Assembly (NCBI GenBank): GCA_026413255.1
Contig: JAOCZO010000006.1
Location: forward strand, 124,001-188,000
Origin: Fereydounia khargensis
Lineage: Eukaryota; Basidiomycota; Ustilaginomycetes; Urocystidales; Fereydouniaceae
Direction: 5' to 3'
DNA: 64,000 bases
The notes beneath the pieces are model-generated. The model was not told the DNA's origin, did not search any database, and saw nothing but the letters and a program-made list of their open reading frames with translations. Numbering within the stretch: the first letter of the stretch is position 1; every line of letters starts with the position of its first letter. Positions 22,350 to 33,304 of this stretch are shown here, piece by piece. Made by a program: the position numbers and the translations under genes.

Positions 22350-24143
22350 TTAGGTGAGGATGCGAGCGAACCATCCTCCGATACGCTTGAACCAAGGGTT
22401 CGCCTTTGACTCAGCAGCAAGACGAGCCTTCTCCTCCTCCTCTCGTTCAATCTCGGCGTAGTCGACGGTCCTGCGACCCGAATCGAGGTCCATCTCCATC
22501 AGAGAAGGAATCTTAGTCTTGTGCCACAGCTTCCAGCCCACGTAGAGAACCACGCTGGCGGGAATGACGATGTAGGCGACGATAATGTCGGCTGCCTTCT
22601 GCGGGGAGAGGAAGGTGGTATATCCCTGGAAGAACATGAGGATGAGGTTGAGAATGAACGAGAACCAAGCGCCGTAAGGGTACAGCCACGCCTTGAAGGG
22701 AATCTCGTCAACCGAGTGGCCTTGTGCCTCCCAGGCCCAGCGGAATCGGATATGCGTTCCCGTGATGATCGCCCAAATGATAAAGGAGGATACACCGGAA
22801 ATGTTGAGAATATAGGTAAAGACTCTGCCAGATCCGCTCGAGATGGAAAGCAACGAGATCAATGCCACCAAGTTGCTGAACACCAAAGCAGGCACCGGCA
22901 CCTTCCCGCGCTTGGTCGTGAATGCGAAGAATTTGGGAGCACGACCCGTGGCGCCGAGTGATTGAAGCGTGCGAGAGGCGATGTAGAGCGATGAGTTGCC
23001 TGCCGAAATGACACTGATAATGATCAGCGCGTTGATGACACTTGCTGCGGCGGAGATACCGCCTCGCTGGAGAGCAATGGTAAGCGGCGACGACGCGCTC
23101 TTCGAAGTAGCTGAAACCAGATTCTCGTCCGTGGAAGGGACATTGAGTCCGATAAAGAAGATCGTGCCCAGGTAGAAGATCAGGATACGCCAGAACACGG
23201 AGCGAATCGCAATGGGTACAGCTCGGCGGGGGTTCTTGGCCTCAGCGGCTGTAAGCGCCACACTTTCGACACCGGCGTAAAGTGTGGCGCTGACGACCAG
23301 AATCTTGGCAATTCCGTTCAATGCGTCAATGCCAGTGCCGTTAAAGGGGCCCGGGTCTCGGAAGTAGCGGAACCCAAGATACCCCATTTCTCCCGTTCCA
23401 CCGACGTTGATAACGATCGAAAGGATGAAAAAGACGATGAGACCCAGCACCTTGATGCTCGCCAAGATGAATTCGAGCTCAGCGTAGGCGAGCACTCCGA
23501 GAAGAGAGAAACTCATAAAGATAACCCAGAAGATGGCAATCCAGGCGCCTGTGGTCAGGAAAAACACCATACAAAAGAGCGTCGTCAGCCATCCTACATC
23601 AACTCTGACCCGCTAATGTCAGCTTCGTCGACACTTACCAGTGGGAACCACACGAGCAGCAGGCCAGTAGCGCAAAACGATGGCCACTGACACATACTCA
23701 TTAGCCAGTACAGATAGCCATAGCTCCCAATACAACCAGCCAGTGAGGAAGCCAAGGGCAGGATCAACCCAGTTTCCAGCATACTCGTTAAAAGAGCCCC
23801 TGATGGCATACATCGTCGCAAGTTCGCCTAGACTTTGCATCACAAAGAAGATGATGAGACCGGTGACGGCAAAGGCGATGAGAGCGCCGACAGGGCCGGC
23901 CGAAGCGAGGGCGTTACCGGAACCAACGAGGAGACCAGGACCAATGATGCCGCCGATACTGATCATGACCATGTGACGGGTCTTGAGCGCACGCTTGAGC
24001 TGCTCAGGGGGCTGGGAATCTGTTGAGGGACGGCTAGAGGCCGACTCCTCGTCGACAAGGGCGCCGCCATCCTTGCTGTAGGCGTAGTCCTTGACTGGTG
24101 TGGGCTCGTCTTGGACGCCCTGGGGGTAGTTGGGATTTGACAT
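22350..24143 (-). CDS. amino-acid permease (APC superfamily, fungal YAT/AAP type)
   Basis: Exons 24143-23639 and 23593-22350 give 582 aa. An N-terminal hydrophilic region of about 50 residues leads to LKRALKTRHMVMISIGGIIG, the hallmark opening of fungal amino-acid permeases. About twelve membrane helices follow, with GSFNEYAGNWVDPALGF and the EAKNPRRAVPIAIRSVFWRI motif between helices 6 and 7. The C-terminus is cytoplasmic and acidic then basic (REEEEKARLAAESK). The likely role is proton-coupled amino-acid uptake at the plasma membrane. Substrate cannot be told from sequence. The single intron is short (45 nt, GTAAGT to TAG) and restores frame exactly. Confidence 0.92.
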
Positions 24144-25341
24144 GGTGGTGGGAGAAAGGAAGAAATGAGGGAAGATGGAAAGTTAGAAGAACTTGATTGC
24201 ATCCTCCACGAGGAGCGGCCAGACTTGGGTAAGGGGCGTTCGCTTGTCTTGTCAAGCCACACCTCTCCTACTCGGTTCGGAAAGGGAGCGGGTGGAAACC
24301 CCTTTGTTGCTCCCGCTCCCGTTGCTGCTGCTGCAGATGCAGGGTTCACTCTCATTTGACGCTCGTTAGCCATCCTAGCCAGGTACACAACCAGCCAACC
24401 ACGCTGCGTTAAGGTTTCTTCCATTCTCTGTTTCTACTGGATCTTTTCTCGAAACGATTTCTTGGGAAACGAGACCGACGTGTTACCACCATTTCTTCTG
24501 TGAGCTGTTCTGGGGCGAGCGGAGGGCCAACTTATCGACTTGCCTTGAAGAGGTATGGCGCGATCATGCAGACGAGTCTCGCTAATAATGGCAATCACGC
24601 AAGTGTTTTGCGCGGCGTGGAGGGAGGTGTTTTTTCAGGGCGCAGAGCGGTTGAAAATTAAGTGGCTTGGCGAAACCAGACAGGTGCGGATGCGGGTGCG
24701 GAATCGATGTCAATCACCGTGGGCCTCACCCTGAATGGTCGGTCGGTCCACCGGCGTGGCTTTACGAGCAGCCGGCATCTCAGCCGCACCGCGCCGCGTC
24801 CTTGCTCACCCCCCTTCAAACCCGAGGCTGGTCTGCTTTCACGCCCGCCCGCAGGAGGTTTCCCGTGCGCATGAACAGCTCACTTCATTTGTAATGTACC
24901 GCATTTCCCTCTTGATAACATGCACGCAAGCCATCAAACCACCGTGTCACCACACATCTAATTTGCTTGCGGATCCGACTTTATACCTTCTCCCGCACGG
25001 CAAAATAAAAAGAAAGCTCAGCCCCCCAACAAAGCACTACCTTGACTTTGGCATCATATGTGTGTTTGCATGTCAGAGAGATAGAGAGAGGACAGAGAGA
25101 AAACAAACGGCAAAGGGTGGGTGGGAATCAATGTCTGGCTCAAAAGTGGCAGCCCTATACGTACATGCGTCAAAAGGAAAGCGGACAAGGAGGAAACTAG
25201 GTAGAAAAAAGAAAGAGAGAGAGGACCCTTCAATCTGGTCGAGTGAGGCGTGTATCCACCCAAGCATGTGGGCGCATGTGAGTGGCAGGGTCCGTGCTCT
25301 AGATGCTTTGCTTTGCGTTGCGTTACACGGCACGGCCCATC
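24144..25341. other. permease promoter and Snf7 3' flank
   Basis: About 1.2 kb with no supported gene. The left part must hold the permease promoter (minus strand). A purine run with GAGA units lies at 25075-25105 and another A/G-rich patch at 25205-25230. Open frames here overlap in several phases and lack domain content. Confidence 0.45.
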
Positions 25342-26013
25342 TCACATGGCAAGCTCGGCTTGTAGCGCACGCAGCTCGGCATCGTCGTCGTCCTCCACCT
25401 GTGCCTTCCTCTCTGGGCCGTTGGAGACCCGTGATGGGCCAGACGAGATTGTGGGCTGGTGCAGTGGCACCGAATCTGCACCGACCAATCGTTCGTTGAG
25501 CTCTGCCTGCTCGAGCTCTTCTAGCTCGTCCTTGAGTTCGTCCTCGTCGATATCGTGGCCCATACCCACGGGGTTGGAGATGGCATCCGAGATCTCGTTG
25601 GTGAGGTCCATCTGCTCTCGGATCGAGTCCATGGTGGCATCCACCTTGTCAATGTTGAGGCTTCCGTGAATGGTCTTGAGCGCATCGGCTCCCTTCCTCA
25701 TAGCGGTCATGGTTTCGAGGTTCATGTTGGCACTCTCGATCGCGTTTACCTGGGTCTCGAGCGTCATTCTCGTTCCCGCGATCCTATCGAGCTCATTCTC
25801 GTACGCCTTCTTTTGCCTTAACGCTGCTTGTGCCGCTCGCTTGTTTGTGGAGAGGTTCGCCTTGGCTTTCTTGAGCTCTTCTTCGATCTTCTTGTTGAGG
25901 TGCTCCTCCTTCTTCTCGAGCATGAGCAGCTGGCTGCGCAGCCCTACGATGGCGTCCCTTGCCGCATTCTTGTTCTCCCGCTTGCCCCAGAACATGGACG
26001 TCCAGCTCGACAT
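25342..26013 (-). CDS. SNF7: ESCRT-III subunit Snf7/Vps32
   Basis: One exon, 223 aa. The N-terminus MSSWTSMFWGKRENKNAARD is basic and membrane-binding, followed by the coiled Snf7 core: LRSQLLMLEKKEEHLNKKIE, then NKRAAQAALRQKKAYENEL. The acidic C-terminal part has DELEELEQAELNERLVGAD, a MIM-like helix for Vps4/Bro1 contacts. Snf7 polymerises on endosomes to drive inward budding of vesicles, and in fungi also feeds the alkaline pH pathway through Rim20. Length and charge pattern match fungal Snf7 rather than Vps20, Vps2 or Vps24. It is divergent from L2HGDH. Confidence 0.95.
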   Translation of the reverse strand: MSSWTSMFWGKRENKNAARDAIVGLRSQLLMLEKKEEHLNKKIEEELKKAKANLSTNKRAAQAALRQKKAYENELDRIAGTRMTLETQVNAIESANMNLETMTAMRKGADALKTIHGSLNIDKVDATMDSIREQMDLTNEISDAISNPVGMGHDIDEDELKDELEELEQAELNERLVGADSVPLHQPTISSGPSRVSNGPERKAQVEDDDDAELRALQAELAM

Positions 26014-27034
26014 GATGGATGCTGTAAAATGATCGCAGCTGCTGGACGAAAGTGAGCGGCCAAAGAGGAATCAGATTGCGCGCGTATGATGTGGCTGAGT
26101 CGCGCGTAGACCAGAGGCGAACAGGCTCAAGATAGGGTGATACGCTTTCCGTCGCAATCCAGAAGTGAGCGCTGTATGGCCGACAAGAAGCAGCAGCGTG
26201 TCTGTATGATGAGTATCGGCGGTTGAGGTGGTGGAGGATTGATGAGGATCGTAGAAATGGCGATATCGGCGAGTGTGGATGATGATGGTGTTCGATGACG
26301 ATGAGAGCGGCGAGTGAGTTGGAGATCTCGGCTCGGCTGGGCAGCTCGACCCTGACTGCCCAACTGACTGATTTTGGGCGGCGCGGGGCGATGGAGGCAG
26401 CCTGGGAGGCGGGCGTGCGGACAGTCGGACCAGACAGGCAGGCAGGCCGCAAGCAGGCACGGGCGTGGCGCAGCAGAAAAAAGCACACTTGCGAGTGGAG
26501 TTTGCCATTGACCGTTCTTTACCCTCGCGCGTGGAGCAGACAAGCGGTGCAAGCAACACTGGCTCACACTCTGGCTGGCTGGCCACTGTAACGCGGGCCA
26601 CCTGAAACGTAGCGTCACTCTGCTTGCAATTGCCTCGATCACGCTGCTCCACTCCACTCCACTCTGCACCATACTCCACTCGCCCGAGACATCCTCTCTC
26701 ACAAAATGGCATGGCAAGCCACGCTAAGCTACGCCACGCTATGTATCAGAGCGCGGAAACATCCGAGAACTCAGGCCGAAATGGCCGGCGGATACCATTC
26801 CCATCTTTCCGTTTGCTGCAAACCACCTCCATCTCGGCAGCCCACCCACTTCATCCGGTGTGCATTCTTCGGCACGCTGGCCGGCAGGGATTGCACACAT
26901 TACCGAGTCATTACCGCTTCCATACGTGGCTCTCGACGTTCACCTCCTGAAAGGTTAAATAGAGGAGGAATTGACCGCTTCAGACATCCAAGAGCTGAAC
27001 AGCTTGGCAGACGACTTGGAGATTCATCATAATC
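26014..27034. promoter_or_regulatory. divergent promoter region, Snf7 / L2HGDH
   Basis: This 1-kb spacer separates divergent starts. A CTCCA tandem run lies at about 26647-26670 and GGTTAAATAG at about 26952 is a possible TATA-like box about 80 bp before the L2HGDH ATG. No coding frame with a domain is seen. Confidence 0.45.
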
Positions 27035-28618
27035 ATGCTGGCACGGCGTCAAATTTGCTCTCGCCTTTGTCGTCAGCCTCAGGCTGGCCTCTCTCGTGGC
27101 CTGGCTACGGCTGCCTCTGACCCACGCCCATTACTGGCCACCCTATCTGACAGGAACAAGCACCCTTACAAGCAGCCAGAGCTCGCCATTGACCATCTCG
27201 TCATTGGTGCCGGTGTAGTCGGCCTCTCTATCGCTGCCGCACTTGCTCGCCGATGGCCGGACAAGACAACCTATCTCGTAGAGCGCAACAAGGCCTTTGG
27301 CGAGGAAACGAGTTCGCGTAACAGCGAGGTGATCCATGCTGGCCTCTACTACCCGGCAGACTCGCTCAAGACTCGTCTCTGTCTCGAGGGTCGTGAACTC
27401 ATGTACAAGCGCTGTGCTGAGCTCAACGTCGGCCACAAGCAAGTACAGAAGCTTGTCGTCGGTGGCGACTACGCTCAAGAATATCTCGCCAAACTCAAGA
27501 AGCACGCTGATAGCCTTGGCCCTCTTAGCCCACCATCTCGGATCTTGAGAGGGGACGAGGCGCGAGAGCTGGAACCAGACCTGTCTCCGTCCATCGCATG
27601 CGCTCTTCTTAGCGAGCGCACAGGTATTGTCAGTAGCCACGAGCTCATGGCGAGCCTCGAACAGGAGCTCATGGACGCTGAGAATGCCGAGATCGTTTAC
27701 GACACCCGTGTCCTTCGGGTTGACCCCCATGCGGAATCTCACCATGCAGCAACGCAAAGCAAACGCAGCGACGATGGAAGCCGGGATGGCTGGGTTGTCC
27801 AGACTGCAACTTCTAACACTGGTGACTCAGATGCACTTATCGCTAAGGTGGTCGTCAACTCGTCAGGCCTCAACGGACCAATGGTGCTAAACTCTTTGGT
27901 GGAGACCTTGGGATCACAAGAGCCAATGATTCCCATGTGGCATGCCAAGGGAAACTACGCCTCATACAAAGGTCCAGGTGCGACAAATGTCAAGCATCTC
28001 ATTTACCCCGTTCCGGATACACGCAAAGGCACCCATGCCCACACATCACTCGGAACTCATTTGACACTCGACCTGGACGGCAACGTTCGCTTTGGTCCCG
28101 ACACGGAGTGGATCTCGCCTCCCACATCTGGCCCCATGGACCAGGATGCTATTGACTTTTGGAAACGTGGCCTGACCGTTGACGAGTCTCGGCTGGATAC
28201 CATGTATCCACAAATCACCGAGTACCTTCCCAACATTTCCAAGGAAGGCCTCTCGCCTGACTATGCTGGCATTCGGCCCAAGCTAATCGGCCCGCAGCAG
28301 GGCGGCTTTATGGATTTCCAGTTCCTCTGGCACCGCTCAAGGGATCTTGGCTCACAGCACCTCTGGCAATACCCGCCAGGGTTTAAGCAGTCTTCCGCAC
28401 AGCAACACCGTGGACACGTTGCCGATTCCGACACGGCAGGAGGCGCGATGATCAGTCTCGTGGGTATCGAAAGCCCTGGTCTCACATCCAGTCTCGCTAT
28501 TGGCGAATACGTCAAGGATCTCGTGGCTAAATCCTTTTACCGGGACAACAAGCGCAGCGAGACGCGCAATAAGGGAGCGCGCAACGAGGAGTACGGCAGT
28601 GTAGATGCATGGGCGTAA
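27035..28618 (+). CDS. L-2-hydroxyglutarate dehydrogenase, FAD-dependent, mitochondrial
   Basis: One exon, 527 aa. The N-terminus (MLARRQICSRLCRQPQAGLS) is Arg-rich with no acid, a mitochondrial targeting signal. The Rossmann FAD motif is at residues about 54-84 (VIGAGVVGLSIAAALARR with ERN at its end). SRNSEVIHAGLYYP at about 94-107 is diagnostic of L2HGDH. HAKGNYASYKG and the C-terminal SLVGIESPGLTSSLAIGEYV also match the family. The enzyme oxidises L-2-hydroxyglutarate to 2-oxoglutarate and removes a toxic side product of malate dehydrogenase. Two insertions rich in Ser, Asp and Gly (about 240-260 and near 465) are longer than in human L2HGDH. Confidence 0.94.
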   Translation: MLARRQICSRLCRQPQAGLSRGLATAASDPRPLLATLSDRNKHPYKQPELAIDHLVIGAGVVGLSIAAALARRWPDKTTYLVERNKAFGEETSSRNSEVIHAGLYYPADSLKTRLCLEGRELMYKRCAELNVGHKQVQKLVVGGDYAQEYLAKLKKHADSLGPLSPPSRILRGDEARELEPDLSPSIACALLSERTGIVSSHELMASLEQELMDAENAEIVYDTRVLRVDPHAESHHAATQSKRSDDGSRDGWVVQTATSNTGDSDALIAKVVVNSSGLNGPMVLNSLVETLGSQEPMIPMWHAKGNYASYKGPGATNVKHLIYPVPDTRKGTHAHTSLGTHLTLDLDGNVRFGPDTEWISPPTSGPMDQDAIDFWKRGLTVDESRLDTMYPQITEYLPNISKEGLSPDYAGIRPKLIGPQQGGFMDFQFLWHRSRDLGSQHLWQYPPGFKQSSAQQHRGHVADSDTAGGAMISLVGIESPGLTSSLAIGEYVKDLVAKSFYRDNKRSETRNKGARNEEYGSVDAWA

Positions 28619-28776
28619 GAGCAGCAATCAATCAGATGTCATGAAATGCGATCCGATCCATAGACTGTGGGTGTGATCTTCGTTTTTAGGTTGTGGGTTC
28701 GAGTTTTGTGTATAGTGCTACAAAGGAAGACGGGAGGTTAGGAGGGTAGGGGGACGGACAGAGATGAGACAAAAGT

Positions 28777-29361
28777 TTACTCGAGCTCGACGGTACCACC
28801 GGCGGTCTCGATGGCGGCCTTGAGCTTCTCTGCGTCCTCCTTGTTGAGGCCCTCCTTGAGGACCTGGGGGGCGGACTCGACGAACTTCTTGGCCTCGACA
28901 AGGTTCATGGTGGAGTTGGCGGCCTTGACCTCGCGGATGACCTTTGCCTTGGCGGTGGGGTCCTTGAGGCCGGTGAGCTTGAGGGTGAAGACGGTCTTCT
29001 CCTTTGGCTTGGCGTCCTCGGCCTCAGCGGCGTCAGCAGCAGGAGCAGCGGCAGCAGCCGGCGCCGCACCAGCAGCAGGCATGGCAATCTCGGTAATGTT
29101 CAATCGAGTCTAAACAGCCTGTCAGTAACCTTGGATAAAATGCTGGCTTGTTCAAGTAGGAAGACGTACCTTGAGTTGGTTGACGAGTTCAGAAGCCTCG
29201 AGCAGAGTGAGCTTCTCAATCTGGTCTACGATTCCTCCAATCTTTGGGTCCACAGCAGCGTCGGAGAAGCGAACGGCGGATGTGGCGATCGATCGAGAGG
29301 CAGTGTAGCGCAACGAGGCCGAGGCCCGTGTTGATGTCCTGGCAATGGCGCGTGCAAACAT
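28777..29361 (-). CDS. MRPL12: mitochondrial large-subunit ribosomal protein bL12m
   Basis: Exons 29361-29170 and 29109-28777 give 174 aa. The first about 30 residues form a mitochondrial presequence (MFARAIARTSTRASASLRYT). The N-terminal dimerisation part is QIEKLTLLEASELVNQLK, and the C-terminal GTPase-binding domain is FTLKLTGLKDPTAKAKVIRE and LVEAKKFVESAPQVLKEGLN. An Ala-rich hinge joins them, as in bL7/L12. The product forms the stalk of the mitochondrial ribosome that recruits translation factors. It is tail to tail with L2HGDH at 158 bp. The intron uses a GTACGT donor. Confidence 0.95.
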
Positions 29362-29865
29362 GGCGGCTGTGATGCGATGGTAGGGTTGGTGGGCGATGGA
29401 AGAATCGCAGATTTAGATTGGAGGTTTTTTTCCCAACCACTCACTCACTCACTTAGTCACGCACTCATTCACTCCCTCAGTCGGTCACTGGCTGACATCG
29501 TCTCTGGCCTTTCTTCTTTTTCTTCCCCTGCCGCCGCCTGCCCGCGCTCGCCCGACTCGGACCTCCCGCACGAGAAGAAACACGCTCGCGCGCTCATCCG
29601 CAGCGAAGTCGAATCCAAAAGGTCCATCGTGTGGTAAGCGTTCCCTTCTCAGATAGGTACCCCTCATGAACAGAATGTGCCAGCCAGCAGGCAACTCCAA
29701 CGGCTTAGCTTTATACACCTTGAAGACGGCGCCTTATGAAAAAGTTTCCATGATTCCACTCACGAACCACAGGCAGAAATAAAAGAGATCGAGTGTGACC
29801 GGGCTCCTTTCCGCTCCTTACCAGCTGCGTTCATAAACAGCAAACGGGGCCAGCCCAAGCACTGT
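29362..29865. other. spacer between bL12m and tRNA-Thr
   Basis: This 504-bp spacer should hold the bL12m promoter (minus strand). It contains a CACT/CACTCACTCACT run at about 29440-29480 and a CT-rich patch at 29500-29530. No gene is supported. Confidence 0.45.
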
Positions 29866-29965
29866 GCCCTTATAGCTCAGTGGTAGAGCGTTCCACTCGT
29901 ACAAGCTTTCTGGAAAGAATAGTATGTGCATGGAGAGGTCCGTCGTTCAAACCGGCGTGGGGGCA
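29866..29965 (+). tRNA. tRNA-Thr (anticodon CGT) with 28-nt intron
   Basis: A full cloverleaf can be drawn by eye. Acceptor GCCCTTA (29866-29872) pairs with TGGGGGC (29958-29964), discriminator A. D arm GCTC/GAGC with loop AGTGGTA. Anticodon stem TTCCA (29891-29895) pairs with TGGAG (29931-29935). The loop is C-T-CGT-A-A, interrupted after position 37 by an intron at 29902-29929. T arm CGTCG/CGGCG with loop TTCAAAC. The mature length is 72 nt. Anticodon CGT reads ACG, threonine. Confidence 0.93.
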
Positions 29966-29971
29966 AGTACC

Positions 29972-29977
29972 TTTTTT
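29972..29977 (+). terminator. RNA polymerase III terminator
   Basis: A run of six T residues starts 6 bp after the tRNA-Thr 3' end; T-runs of this kind end Pol III transcripts. Confidence 0.75.
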
Positions 29978-30178
29978 GCCTTTTTGAGGTGCCCACCTCG
30001 CGTTGCGTTGCCAAAAGTCTTCTTCAACAAATGGTGGAAGAAAAGGCGGCCACGACTCCACTTTTTCATGCTTTTCGGGTCGCAACTTTTGGCACTTCCC
30101 ACCCAAACCATCACCATCACCATCACCCTTCCTACCTTGCATCGAGTTGAGTGGCAATTCAAGGCAAGCTGTGGCACC

Positions 30179-32374
30179 ATGAGCACTAGGGGCGCAGGAC
30201 GCCTACTTGCCTCCACAAGACGGCTTGACGGTCTCAGCTTGGCCCTGACACCGTGCTTGATCCGGCTCTCTTCCACGTCGATCCAAGCCGGTCCAGCATC
30301 AGCCGGGGCTGATGCCGGCGCTCACAACTCTCACTTGCTGTCCACTTCAAGCTCATACTCTTCTCCAAGTAGCAATGCTTCCAGAGAGTATTCTCGCAAG
30401 TCGGGACACAAACTTCGTCCTCGGCGTCCGCTTGGCCGCCTCAGCCCATCCCAGCCCCTAGTACCACTTGTTGGACTCTCGAACGCGAATGCTTCGACCG
30501 ACCCGCAGCCAGCCTCGACCTCTTCCAAGGATGCCCGAAACCGAGTCGCTGAACGATCCAAAGCGCTGTCTCGCCTGCTTACCGCGCTCGATCGCGGCGC
30601 TCCGGACGAGGTGTTTGACGCCTTTCTCCAGATCCCCTTCGACCAACCTCCCACGCTTGCCACATCCGAACGAGAACAAGTGCGGCCCATGCGCTTGTCA
30701 ATCACAGCTGCTGAAATGCGTCGCATTCTGCGCGTGCTCATGTCCGATACACCACGCCTGCGAGACGGCATGTTGCGTCTCGTGGCAGTTGTCGAGGAGA
30801 TCAAGCGACGAAGACGACTTGCGATCGCTGCGCTGGAACAACCCTTCAAGATGAGCATGTCGACGCGGAGTGAACGCTTCGCCGAATTTAGCAGATGGGA
30901 CGCCATGATCAATGCTTATACCATCAACTCGCTCGTTGCTTTTACCGGGCGCTGTCTACGCACTGCCGGACCCAGCGAAGTCAATGATGCGCTAGGTATG
31001 ATTGCCACGATGCAAGCTGAGCTAAGGCATGGACCGCTGGCGCACCGAAAGGTGCAGCCTGACCAAGACACATTCAATACGCTTCTCAGCATCGTCTGTC
31101 GAACAGTACACCCATGGACACGCAAGTCATCAGTATCGCCGCGCCATTTGCACGAGGACGACGCCCATGCCGAGCTCAGATCGGTGCAACCAGTGTTTGG
31201 CCCCGACAATACCCTACCCTCCCACATTGCTCGACTGGGCGTCGAATCTGACAACGGCGTCTATACTACTGCTACGGCTGGAAAGATCTTCGACGCCATC
31301 CTCGACCGCATGCGCCATGGAGCGGGCCTCACCCCGGACGCTGTGACTTACAACGTCATGATAAACATGTATGCTCGCTTGGAAAAGTGGGATGAAGTGG
31401 CTTCCACTGTTCGCACGATGTGTAAAGCCGGGATGCTGGATACACCTGCGGTCAACACGCTGTTGTGGAACTGGGTTCGTAGAGCACCCAAGACCCAGAT
31501 CGGACCAGATCCGATCGACGAGGTCGGGCAGATCTATCAAGCCATGCGTGGCAACCTGCTTTTCCTCGAGCGTCAAAGGCATTCTCAGGACATAGCCGAG
31601 GAAGGAAGCGAGAGTGAACGTGGTAATGGGCAGGAACCTCGAGATCCCGCATTACGGGATTCGCCAAAAGTGCCATCGAGGCAGCCACGTGACATGCACG
31701 GCCTTGACGGTATCCTGTCGGCGGACCAGCTACCTGCCCACATCATCCCCGATGAAGTGACGTACTCGCTGCTGATCAAACTGTACACGTTCCGGGGCAA
31801 CTTTGGCGTTGCGCTGGCTACGTTCAAGGACATGGTCTCGACGCCGCAGGTCGAGCTCGTTCGTCGCAAAGACGGAGATGGCTATGAGATTCAACAAGGC
31901 GGGCAAGAGGCGAGTATCCAACCCTCGATCGCAGTATACGACTCGTTCTTCCGCGCGTTTGCCAAGCACGGTGTCGCATCGGACCTAGTCAGGTACAACG
32001 AGTACAATCCGATTCGGAGCGAGTGGGAGGCCGTCGTTGGCGCTGAGACTGAAGGGTCGCCGTGGAACATTCATACGTTCACACAGATCTTTGAAGGGTT
32101 CATGCGGCTGCAGCCCGTCGCTGAAGAACGATCGCAAGAAGACCGGAACGGAACAGGGGTCGGGATCGGGTTGAAGAATCGAGCGCCGTCATCGAACCAG
32201 CTGTTTTTCGTGCTCACCGCGATCCGTCGTGTGAGCGGTGACGATGCACGATGGAGTCTGGCAATGTGGGACCAGGTCGTCGACAAGTTCAGTGACTCGC
32301 GCTGGACAGGTCTTCGTTTGAACGATAGGCTGCGTCGAGTCGAAGAGTTCCTGCAGGAGAAACTGAACGAGTAA
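30179..32374 (+). CDS. mitochondrial pentatricopeptide-repeat protein
   Basis: One exon, 731 aa from the ATG at 30179. The open frame continues upstream across the tRNA, but that part is not protein-like, whereas from this ATG the sequence MSTRGAGRLLASTRRLDGLS is a plausible mitochondrial presequence. PPR-type helical hairpins are seen at about residues 387-420 (DAVTYNVMINMYARLEKWDE) and 520-555 (DEVTYSLLIKLYTFRGNFGV), with weaker ones around 290-330 and 580-620. PPR proteins bind organellar RNA and act in its processing, stability or translation. The target cannot be told. Alternatives are a generic helical-repeat protein, but the VTYN and VTYS motifs favour PPR. Confidence 0.85.
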   Translation: MSTRGAGRLLASTRRLDGLSLALTPCLIRLSSTSIQAGPASAGADAGAHNSHLLSTSSSYSSPSSNASREYSRKSGHKLRPRRPLGRLSPSQPLVPLVGLSNANASTDPQPASTSSKDARNRVAERSKALSRLLTALDRGAPDEVFDAFLQIPFDQPPTLATSEREQVRPMRLSITAAEMRRILRVLMSDTPRLRDGMLRLVAVVEEIKRRRRLAIAALEQPFKMSMSTRSERFAEFSRWDAMINAYTINSLVAFTGRCLRTAGPSEVNDALGMIATMQAELRHGPLAHRKVQPDQDTFNTLLSIVCRTVHPWTRKSSVSPRHLHEDDAHAELRSVQPVFGPDNTLPSHIARLGVESDNGVYTTATAGKIFDAILDRMRHGAGLTPDAVTYNVMINMYARLEKWDEVASTVRTMCKAGMLDTPAVNTLLWNWVRRAPKTQIGPDPIDEVGQIYQAMRGNLLFLERQRHSQDIAEEGSESERGNGQEPRDPALRDSPKVPSRQPRDMHGLDGILSADQLPAHIIPDEVTYSLLIKLYTFRGNFGVALATFKDMVSTPQVELVRRKDGDGYEIQQGGQEASIQPSIAVYDSFFRAFAKHGVASDLVRYNEYNPIRSEWEAVVGAETEGSPWNIHTFTQIFEGFMRLQPVAEERSQEDRNGTGVGIGLKNRAPSSNQLFFVLTAIRRVSGDDARWSLAMWDQVVDKFSDSRWTGLRLNDRLRRVEEFLQEKLNE

Positions 32375-33296
32375 GATCTGTACTGTACTGTATACACACC
32401 CAAACCCCGCTTTGGATCTCCGCTCTGGTACTTGGTGAATTTTGATGTCAACTCAACTTGACGATGGAACCCCTTGCCACGTGGGAAGGGGAAATACAAT
32501 ACAGGGTTGTGTTCTGTTGTAGTGACGACAGAGTAAAGGTGGAGTGCGAAATGCTCTCGGAGAGTTTGACCCGCTCGTAGGATCCTCTCCACGGTGCTGT
32601 GCTTGGCGTTTACGCTAGAAATCGAGTGACGGTCAGGCTGAAATGAAATAGAAGGCTAGCCATGGAGAAGAAGCTAGCCAGCCGGGAATTCAGTTCCGGG
32701 CTATAGCGCGCGTTGCTTTCTTCCAATTTGTGACCGACCCTCCCTTCTTCGCGGCCGGCCAATTTAGCAACCACCCGCGTATCGCCTGCCACTTTGACAA
32801 CCCACCACGGAGCAGTATCACACTGGCCTGCTTTGCTACATGACGTAAAAATAGAGCCATAAGTTAGCAGCTGCCTGCGTATCGCCGACAATCACCAAAT
32901 AGATTACTAGAATGTGGGTGAGCATTGTTGCGCTGAACTTGGCGCAGTGCAGCGACACGGGCGTATCAACAACCGCTCCTTTCATTACTGATACGGAAGG
33001 GCTGAATGGGGACAAAGACAAGCAGGAGAGAGCAACATTGCGCCGATAAGGGGCTGAAATGAAAAACGTCTAGGTATTTCGTGTTTTGGAGGATACTGTA
33101 CCTTGTTGGTCTCTTTGATGCTGGTATCGGTATCGTAGGTGCAAAGTGACGCTCGTATGCTTGTTTGACAGGCGCATTGCATCACAAGCAGGCCGCCAGG
33201 CAGTAAGTAGGCAAGGGAAAAGGCCCGAACAAACTGAAAACGAATCCTAGGGCTGGGCCGGTCGGGGACCCTTACCCACCCTGTACGGGTGAGGCA

Positions 33297-33304
33297 TCCG
33301 CGGA
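33297..33304. promoter_or_regulatory. TCCGCGGA palindrome (PDRE-like)
   Basis: This octamer is identical to the yeast pleiotropic drug response element bound by Pdr1/Pdr3. It lies 838 bp upstream of the ATG of a Pdr5-like transporter. Whether basidiomycetes use this site is not established, and chance in GC-rich DNA is possible. Confidence 0.4.

Noticed and set aside
29924-30178. Upstream extension of the PPR protein across the tRNA
   Set aside because: Overlaps a tRNA gene and its terminator and is not protein-like; the ATG at 30179 gives a mitochondrial presequence.
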